From Pseudogymnoascus destructans (lineage: Eukaryota; Ascomycota; Leotiomycetes; Thelebolales; Thelebolaceae), in the NCBI RefSeq assembly GCF_001641265.1, contig NW_020167541.1, positions 310,001 to 374,000 of the forward strand: a stretch of 64,000 nt of DNA, written 5' to 3'. Positions 56,459 to 64,000 of this stretch are shown here, piece after piece. How positions within the stretch are numbered: position 1 is the first letter of the stretch; each line of letters opens with the position of its first letter. The notes beneath the pieces were generated by a model, which did not search any database, was not told the DNA's origin, and worked only from the letters and a program-made list of their open reading frames with translations. The position numbers and the translations under genes are program-made.

Positions 56459-57207
56459 ATGTCTGAAGAGAGGCTCTGGAAGTTCCAGATCCCGGAATGG
56501 GTCAATAGCTCCATGGTGCGGAGCGCGGGCGTGTATGCCGCTGGTGGATTGGTGAGTTCATCTATAGCTCCTATATAGCTTCGTCGCTATTCTTCAAGCT
56601 CTACTAGACCATCCGGGTTGCGAGAATTCCATCTCTGATAGCGGGCAAGCGCTCTATCCTTGAAGATATACCTACTTCCTCACAACTCCATACCGTTTCT
56701 TTGACGCAAGCTAACCCGCTATGCCCTTTAGTTCTCCCTCGCCTTCTACATCCTCCTCGACGCCGCCGTCTACTCCAAGTCCCCCCTCAACGGCTCCCTC
56801 CACACCCATATCACCTTCATCGACTGGCTGCCCTTCATCTTCTCCACGCTGGGCATGCTGATCATCAACTCGATCGAGAAGTCGCGCCTCTCCGCCGACT
56901 CGTTCTCATACTCTGGGTCCGGCGTCGCGTGGAAGGCGCGCGTCGTCCTGTTCCTTGGATTTGCGTTCCTTGCGGGCGGCATGGCTGGGGGCGTCGCTGT
57001 GTTTGTCATGAAGTATATTGTGCCAGGGGTGCCGTGGCCGACGCTTGGTATGGGGTTGGCGAATGTGTTGGCGAATGCCGGGGTGATGCTGAGGTAAGTT
57101 TCTTACGCATGACGATTTAATGGGTTGAGCTAATTTGTGGTAGTTCGGTGCTGTTGTGGATTTCGCAGAATATGGAGGATGAGTATGCGTATAACCTGGC
57201 TCTGTAA
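56459..57207 (+). CDS. VPS68: Vps68 (UPF0220/TMEM50 family) membrane protein
   Basis: Three exons: 56459-56551, 56732-57093 and 57144-57207, introns 180 and 50 nt, giving 172 residues. Four hydrophobic segments are visible: AGVYAAGGLFSLAFYILLDAA, WLPFIFSTLGMLIIN, VVLFLGFAFLAGGMAGGVAVF and LANVLANAGVMLRSSVLLWI. The family-typical SWE/IPEW start (FQIPEWVNSSMVRSAG) and the C-terminal NMEDEYAYNLAL are present. In yeast Vps68 acts with Vps55 in late-endosome to vacuole trafficking. The first intron is longer than average. Confidence 0.93.
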
Positions 57208-57556
57208 TAGAGGTGTTTATACGGGGTGGGTGGCCTGGGGACGTGGGGAGGGGCGGCCACGATGATGATGGGATTGATGTCAGTTTTTTATTGTGAGCAT
57301 GCTTGTAACATAGACGATCTCTAATGGGAGTCGGAACCTTGATTTATTATGTCTGAGACTATCCTAATGGGGCTTGTGCCTGCCACCTGTGACATGCTTT
57401 CCAAGCGCCTTCGACACCTTTGCCCTGGGTGTGGTTACATCCAGGGGCCCAAAAGCTGCCATATATGCCTGGGGTCTGAAGGTCTGGCTGGGTATGACAG
57501 TATACGAGCTGTCTATGTTTCATTGAGAGGGGGTTGTATATTCAAGCCCAAATCAC
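57208..57556. terminator. convergent 3' ends of VPS68 and release-factor-like genes
   Basis: About 350 bp between two stop codons of convergent genes; no further gene. The ORF at 57349-57606 is not accepted. Confidence 0.5.
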
Positions 57557-58117
57557 TCAGCTGGGCCCTTGTGAATGCCCATTTGAATCTTCACTGGCAG
57601 CACTGATGGCCTCCGCAGCTTTGGCTGCTTCAAGGGCCTCTGCCTTCGCATCATCCAGAGCCTTATACTTCCTCTTACTCTTCTTGGTTGCACTACTCTT
57701 CCTCTTAGCCTTCACATTTCCCACAATAGCCACCCGGCTCTCTGCCCCCTTCTCCAGTAATTCCACCCGCTCCGCCAGCAATTCCCTCGCAATCTTCCGA
57801 TTCTGGCTCCTTGATCGTGTCGCCTGCACCTTTAGCACGATGCCCGTTGGAAGGTGCTTAAGCTGGACTGCAGAGGAGGTTTTATTCTGGAGCACAAGTT
57901 AGCGGTCATTCGTACCCTGAGCAATGGCGGGATATCGTACAATTTTCTGGCCGCCAGGGCCGGACCCGCAGAGGAATGCTTCAGTGAACTCTTCCTCTGG
58001 CAGTGGCGTGGGGCGCCGTGGCATGGCTTTCACCCATCGAGGCGTGGTGGTTGAGATGAGGCGCGCGGCTGCCTTGGCGCGCGGTGCCCAGGCGTGGGGT
58101 GTGAGGGTGCGCAGCAT
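57557..58117 (-). CDS. mitochondrial peptidyl-tRNA hydrolase/release factor-like protein (GGQ, C12orf65/MTRFR type)
   Basis: Two exons: 58117-57941 and 57886-57557, intron 54 nt, giving 168 residues. The start MLRTLTPHAWAPRAKAAARL has the basic, acid-free look of a mitochondrial presequence. The catalytic GSGPGGQKINKTSSAV motif spans the intron, with Gln at about residue 57. It is followed by TRSRSQNRKIARELL and a Lys/Arg/Ala-rich helical tail (RKSSATKKSKRKYKALDDAK), the layout of MTRFR/C12orf65 and Rso55-like proteins, which lack codon-recognition domains and rescue stalled mitochondrial ribosomes. Divergent from the ssSPT gene. Confidence 0.93.
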
Positions 58118-58437
58118 GATTACTGGCTCAGCTCATATCTATCCGTAATCCTAGTTGATAGAGAGTATTGCTATTAAATCCGGTGCTACATTCCCTGTCC
58201 TCGGTGGCGTCGTAAGGCGTAGGATTGAGACAAGGCACGAGGCTATCGGCGCTGAGGGGGCCGATATGCAGGGGTCCGGATTACAGGGACGGGAAGTCAA
58301 AATCGCCAACTTCACATTGTCCAACTACAGAATCCGACGACTCGACGACCCCTCACACTGCCGATACGATATTATCTATACTCACGACACGCCCTAAGAA
58401 ATATACTTGTTCAGCTATACCCTCGACAAACGGCGCA
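58118..58437. promoter_or_regulatory. bidirectional promoter between release-factor-like (-) and ssSPT (+) genes
   Basis: 320 bp between divergent start codons. An ORF running through it (58155-58397) shows no family features. Confidence 0.5.
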
Positions 58438-58933
58438 ATGCCTTCTGAAACTTCCGTAGTCTCGTCGGGTTTCCGATGGCTGCAACGCAAGAGATATCAG
58501 TATGAAGTCACATTCAGTCTGTACATGTTGACGCCGACGGAGAAGTTCATCTTCAGTATGTCTACCCTTTCTCCCGGTTTTATTGAGCCCATATAACCGT
58601 CGCGCCCCTAAACCCGGCGGTTCCGTTCCCCTCGACCAAGACCCCCTTTCGAACCCCCAAAGCGCTTCATCTTGCGACAATGTTCTGATCCCAGTTCTAG
58701 ACTCCTGCATATTCATCATCTTCTCCATGGTCCTGATCGCTGGCTGCCTCTACCTCCCGCAACACATCACCTTCCTCATGAACCGGGCTTGGTTCTACTA
58801 CCAAGGCGACGCGGATTCCAAGGATGCATTCTCGTCGAGCGTCGCAGTGGCGACGACACTGGGAGACCGACTCCGCGCTGTGGTTGAGACGGCGAGAGCG
58901 AGCGCTGCGACTGCGGCTCAGAAAGAGTTGTAG
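58438..58933 (+). CDS. small regulatory subunit of serine palmitoyltransferase (ssSPT-like)
   Basis: Two exons: 58438-58555 and 58695-58933, intron 139 nt, totalling 357 nt or 118 residues. Exon 1 ends with YQYEVTFSLYMLTPTEKFIF, close to the animal ssSPT pattern YYQYLLVTALYMLEPWE. Exon 2 has a hydrophobic segment (CIFIIFSMVLIAGCLYL) and LPQHITFLMNRAWFYYQG, matching the MPQHI core. It should sit in the ER membrane and stimulate the Lcb1/Lcb2 enzyme that starts sphingolipid synthesis. The C-terminal tail (about 45 residues, Ala/Ser/Thr-rich) goes beyond the animal proteins. Neither exon alone gives a convincing ORF. Confidence 0.85.
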
Positions 58934-59281
58934 TGGCATGGCGACATGGAATACACCAAACGGATAGACGGACACGAGAGGTACATATGGTGCGGGGAGG
59001 TTAGAGGAAAGGAAGTGCCTGGCGCATGTATAAAATAGGCTGTATCCGATTATGGGACAGGGAGTTAGGGGCATCTTTACTGCAGTAGACGATGGGAGAT
59101 GGGAGCTTTACTACCGGGACGGAAGCGCTCGATGGATATAATGTTTAATGCACAGTGGATAGAAATTGAGAGGGTTCGGCATCGAGCCTACACGTTACTA
59201 TATGTCAAAATGCGCTTGTCATTGTGCTCTAATTCAGAACCGACATGTGAGCTGGTATACCCTCATCCCAGCCACTATCTC
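58934..59281. terminator. convergent 3' ends of ssSPT and Mis6 genes
   Basis: About 350 bp between two convergent stop codons, no gene seen. Confidence 0.5.
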
Positions 59282-61730
59282 TCAACCCTTAGCAGCTGTC
59301 TCTCTCGCCGCCATCAAATGCTTCATCGTGTTATACATCAGCTCACCCACCCCCTTGGCACCCCTCCGCTCCAAGTAAGTCAGCACACCTAACCTATAAT
59401 CCGCCCAGCTGAGCTGCAGCCCCCCGTCTTTCCCAAGCGTAACCAAGCTCTTCTGTGTCACCGGACCCGCGTGCCGGATCTTAATCCCGCCCTCTGCCTG
59501 ATCCGCCTTATCCTCCAGCTCCCGCAGATACGAGATCGAGAGGTTGCATAGGACGGGAGAGTATGAGAGAGTGAATAGCAATGGCAGTGTGAGGCCGGTG
59601 TCCAGGGAGGAGACATAGGATGTAAATTTCGGGAGTAGTAGAGGCGGAAGGAGGCAACCGAGGGCGTTCGTGTCTGTCGTGTTGAACGCGCGTGATCGCC
59701 ACAGGCAGTTGCAGATGTCCATGAGGAAGCCGTTGAAATGGTTGACGTACTCTTTGGGGTATGATTCTGGGGTTGCTCCTTGGGCTGGGTCTGGTCGCGC
59801 GGGGATGGGCTTCGACATTGCCGTCTCGAAGGCTCGTTTGTATAGTGCGAGGATGGTACAGAGGCGGGAGAAGGTTGATAGTGATGGTGCGAAGTGGAGT
59901 GTGTATACTAGAGCTGATGGCGGAGTTATGATGCGCACATGTGCTTGGAGTGAGGGTTGGCTGAGAAGGCCTGCCATGGCTTCGTAGAAGTAAAGGACCG
60001 AGTGGTGGGTGATGGTGCTTTGTAAATGGCCTGTTTGGACTATCGTTAAAGCCAGAACATTAACGTGGGTAGTAAGAGCGCTAATTGTGGTGCTTGTGAA
60101 GGCTGGCGGGGTGCTGGAGAGAAGAGCAGAAGTCCAGTTTCTGAGGATGGAGGTGTAGAATGTGAGAAGATCTATCTGCGAAGTCGGGGTGTCGTCTAGG
60201 ATTGCCCATTCCAGAGGCTGGAAGGTTGATAAATAGAGTTCTAGAAACCATTAGCATCATGGTGACCCCTTATAGCGAGCGTGTCCATACCTTCAAATGG
60301 AGCAATTGGAGTATATGAAAGAAGATCGAGTACAACCGGGCGCCCTGTAAGCCCATTCCAGTCTTCGAGTAGGGAATGGAGATATTTAGCGCAAGCCGGT
60401 GGGAGATCCTAACCTGTTAGCACGGATTCGAAGGTGTGATTTTGATATAGGCTTACCTTTGTGAATCGAGTATACTCCAATATTGAACCTAACATGTCCA
60501 AAAGAGCGCTCTCCGATGATCCACCCCCTTCGAGCTGGTCTTTAAAGAATGCCATAAGCCAGTTATCCACTCGCTGCCTCACCGCATCTGTAGATTTCAG
60601 CTGCAGGAGCTTTTGTAGTAGGGGGTCGCCCATGACAGCTACCAATTGGTTGGGCAGTTCTATCTTCTCGAGCACGCCAACGAAGCCGCTAACATTCTCA
60701 ATTTCTTCCAATGTCACCGATGTCTGCACCAGTTACAAAACTACTCAGGTTCAATAATTATGCGTATGCTTACCTCTTGAGCATTAGAGGTGTGCACCTC
60801 TGGTATCACAGAGACCCTGCTTCTCTTTACCCCATTTATGCCACGTCTCACAACTCGGAAGGTGTCACGTTGAGATTGTTGCTCATCTACAGTTTTCTGA
60901 ACATATGCTTCTTGGATCTCTGCCAACCTGGCTTTCCACTGGGGATTTGGATGCTGTAAATTATTAGATGTGGTACCGTCTGGGCAAGGTTCTTTGGTCT
61001 TTACCGTAAACACCGATGATCTTCCCGCTGTCAGCTGGCCAACAATGACATCTGGATAATAGTCCTTGTAGACTCTGATGAGTCCGACAAGTGGTGGTTC
61101 ACTGCCGGAACGCCTTGCTAATTCCAATCTAGGCCGTGTCAGCCAACAGGCTTCAAGCTTGTAGCGCATTTACTTACAGCGATTGAATTCGGAATGGTCT
61201 CACGTGTTTCCGGCGAGTAATCAGCGACAGGAGATGGCACAGGGGCGATCTGCTTGCTATTAGCATCTGAAGACAGAGGATGATGGAGCGAAATAAACCT
61301 TATGGCAATTGTATCGAGCAGGTTGAACAGGAAGCTGTATGCATGAGATAATATCTTCGGGCTCCTCATGGAGTCGTAGACCATAACCAGCCACTTCAAC
61401 AGAAGTGACTGCACCGGAAAAGCCGCTCTGGATTGTCCATGGCCCAAAGAGCCTATAACTTTCACAAGAGTATCATCCGATATTTGTGCGGCTGGGTACA
61501 AATTTCTGATAATGTTCGCGATGCTGGCCTGGTCGAGCTCATTTGGCAGCGTTACGATGTCAACAAGCTCGTCCAAGGACGCTTCAGAGAGCCCATCCTC
61601 AAAGGCCTTATTTGCCACTCTTTCAACAGTCCCATTGATTTTAACAGCTCTCTGTTTCGCCGGTATCTGAGCAGCTATAACTCCCAATTAGTACACGTGA
61701 CCAGACGCGGTTCCTAACGCGACTTGCCAT
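59282..61730 (-). CDS. MIS6: inner kinetochore protein Mis6/CENP-I (5' end unresolved)
   Basis: Clear exons: 60240-59282, 60408-60291, 60723-60457, 60953-60774, one from about 61128 to 61005, and one from about 61682 to 61299. Mis6-family text includes IPAKQRAVKINGTVERVANK, EPPLVGLIRVYKDYYPDVIV, QRDTFRVVRRGINGVKRSRV, NQLVAVMGDPLLQKLL and YVNHFNGFLMDICNCLWRSR. The protein is a helical-repeat member of the CCAN that helps load CENP-A and bind the outer kinetochore. Unresolved: the start (ATG at 61730 with a 7-nt exon and 49-nt intron, or an ATG near 61797 whose phase does not fit), and the junction at 61130-61300, where an extra small exon (ETIPNSIA) seems to lie. About 700 residues expected. 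Confidence 0.85.
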
Positions 61731-64000
61731 GTTTGAGGTCTGTCAACAGAAGTCCAATTGTCTTCCTGTCATCTTGGGGCGGAGGAGAAGACTGCATTAT
61801 GATATCCTTGACATTATCCACCGTGATTTTTCTTGTATGAACGTGACTTTATACAGTATGATGCATATGTTGGGTGTTTTGGTGATGCGTGGTGTTCTAG
61901 TGCACAGTGCTGTAGTCGCCCTGCATCTCATGTCACACAAGCACAATCACAATAAGTTAACCCCTCGTCTGATAACAAGCGAATCAAATGGGCACTACCA
62001 ACAAACGTCCTACGAAACATCCTGCCCCCATTATTTTGGGCGCTTATTTACAGACCCTTCTGCTAATATATGGTATTGTGTCTCTGTGTCGCGATTTACA
62101 TTTCTTATATTCATAGAAGGTCTTTACAGTCTCTCTATCTGGGTCAGTTTTATGCGTACTATTATTCAATTTGCTACTCTAGTTATGCTCATACAGTCCA
62201 AGTGTTTCTTCTCGCGGTCAAGTGTGCGGAGTAATGTGTGCGTCTTCTCTTTGTGCAGGTCGGCTTCACGCCCAGAGAGAATTTTGGCGATGACTCAGCT
62301 GTGCTCTTCTGGAGCGTGCACAGCGTTTCAGAGGCAGCATGAGGACGATGGCGAAAGCTGAAAGACAAGCTTTGTGGCCAACTGCATGGTCACCAACATA
62401 CAGGCGAGACTGGCCAACCATCAGTACTCCCCAACGGAGATTCTAAGTTCGCTTCCATGCTGATCAATGTGGTCTGATAGATCAACTCTTGCAGCATTAG
62501 CAGCCTATGGTTTATCAAACGTATGTGGCGTTCATCGGTAACCGGCTTGGCCGATGAAGGCGCATGTGGCTTATGAGACAGTTGCAGCTGTCGATGCCAT
62601 ACCTGATAATACTGACCTAGCTGACGACACCAAGCCCAGCTGCTACCTACAATGGAGGTACTGTACATTCAAACCTAAGGAAAACCCATCTCGGTGTCAG
62701 ATGCGAAGAGGTCTACCATTCACCTATGCGTCCGAACTCTCCCTGCGCTGTACAGGAAGGGAAAAGGTAGCGGATTTGTGACTCGGAGACAGCTTGGACG
62801 CCCAATACTTGGGGAACCAGATATGGTCAAAGCGACCGAGACACATGAGAAGAACACCGTTTTTTTCTCCTTCTGGAATATATCCCGAGGAGTGATACCA
62901 CAGGTGGCAGATGGCATATATTTGTACTGTACGACCTGGGGCCGTATATCTCGCCAATGCACGTCCAGGGATCTTGTTGACCCGAAAACCGAAATGCACT
63001 TTCCACGTTCCCAGGTGCCGGGACTGGATGGGGTATGGGATTTAGGAGATGGGATGTTAGGTTTCACAAGCATCTCAAGTATCCCCAGGTGAGAAGCATG
63101 GTTCACTATCTTATGGTGGCGTTCTACGTTCTACGGCACAGTACAGGGTACCTTTGTCCGAACTGCAAACTCACGCAACCACCAAGGTGTCGTCCAGGAG
63201 GTTCCCAAGACCCTTCTCGGACATTTTCCACAAATTCTTTCCATCTTACTTGCGCTTTACCGCCCAAGGAAGCCAAAATACTTAGTGTTGTACCACCCCG
63301 GGTGACCACGCTCACCCTGGCTGTCAAGGCTTGGCCGAAGTGAATCTAGGTTCTAGGTTATGTAAGTTAGCCCAACTATGGGTCCCAGCGGTCCTGAAGA
63401 ATATTCGGGGGAAGGTTGTAACGGTTTAGTATCGGCTCATACTGATTTAGCTGCCCGTTCCCAGGATGATTCCTATGCACTACCAACCACTACGGATTAC
63501 CGCAACTGGCTTGGGCGAAATATCAATAGGTAGAAAGTCAGAAACAGCCTCGATTTAACACTATGTTGCGTTGAATTGCTCCCAAATCCTTTCGCCTTGC
63601 TCACGCCGCTATGTGAAGGCCCAATAGATAGCCAAGGAACTATGGCCCGTTCCTGACAGAGAGCCTGACAAGCTGAACCAAGCCATACCGTGTCACTAAG
63701 CCACTTCAATCATACGCTCAGTCTCAGCATATACCCTCTGTGTGAAAACGTTTAGGCAGTGTAATCCCAGGCAGATCTTCTGCGAGCGGTAGGCCAGTTC
63801 TCGAATGCGCGAATACATAGTATGTTTGGGTTTCAATTTAACCACATCAGCTGGCTAGGCATTTTACTTTCAATGTCCACAATCGGCATAGCAGCGCAGC
63901 ATCCACGGCTAGCTTGGTCTTATCTAATTTACACAATGCCAGCAATATTAATATGAGCGCGGTATCAAACTTTGGTTATATCTTCTCTCATTGTCACAAT
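61731..64000. other. 2.3 kb without recognised genes
   Basis: Several ORFs (for example 61729-62361 plus, 210 codons; 62694-63092 plus) have no recognisable domain, no introns or codon pattern like the neighbours, and overlap ORFs on the other strand. Treated as intergenic. Regulatory sequence for the Mis6 gene should lie at the left end. Confidence 0.4.

Noticed and set aside
61729..62361. 210-codon plus-strand ORF
   Set aside because: It overlaps the 5' end of the Mis6 gene, has no domain and shows an irregular, Cys/His/Phe-scattered composition typical of chance frames.

Overview
This window is nuclear DNA of a filamentous ascomycete (Pezizomycotina). The genes carry short introns of about 45-85 nt, with CTAAC/CTGAC-like branch sites where checked, and the proteins are of fungal type (Knr4/Smi1, Vps68, a bisphosphatase-dead PFK-2, Azf1-like zinc-finger protein, SesB-like NLR remains). 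The class of fungus cannot be fixed from sequence alone.

Layout. (1) 1-7.4 kb is an accessory stretch: a hAT transposase relic with RIP-like stops, a small secreted Cys-rich peptide, a transporter-glycosyltransferase fusion on the minus strand, and a decayed NLR-type gene with a long TPR array. (2) 8.4-14.5 kb is housekeeping: bZIP factor, enolase-phosphatase Utr4, mitochondrial carrier Flx1, a five-exon TOM7 of 56 residues, and SF3b49/Hsh49. (3) 14.5-34.6 kb is dominated by GC-rich low-complexity DNA and minisatellites. Within it lie an AZF1-like zinc-finger gene, a URM1 gene split into three small exons by repeat-filled introns, and GSK3 kinase with a GC-AG intron. No gene was recognised in the 7.9 kb upstream of GSK3. 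(4) 34.6-61.8 kb is a gene-dense conserved block: TOM40, PFK-2, CBP80, uL5m, Fes1, actin, Sec8, Knr4/Smi1, Vps68, a mitochondrial GGQ release-factor-like protein, a small subunit of serine palmitoyltransferase, and the kinetochore protein Mis6/CENP-I. (5) 61.8-64 kb holds nothing recognisable.

Functional themes. Mitochondrial biogenesis is strongly represented: Tom7 and Tom40 of the same outer-membrane translocase, Flx1, uL5m and the GGQ rescue factor. RNA handling is covered by CBP80, SF3b49 and Urm1 (tRNA thiolation), and growth or wall control by actin, Sec8, Knr4 and GSK3. Many genes are divergently paired over short intergenic regions of about 285-580 bp (TOM7/SF3b49, CBP80/uL5m, release factor/ssSPT, TOM40/PFK-2), which suggests shared promoters.

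Gene models were joined by eye from splice signals and reading-frame continuity. Total lengths close in frame for almost all of them. Exceptions are stated: the bZIP start, the Cys-rich peptide splice, and the Mis6 5' end and one internal junction.
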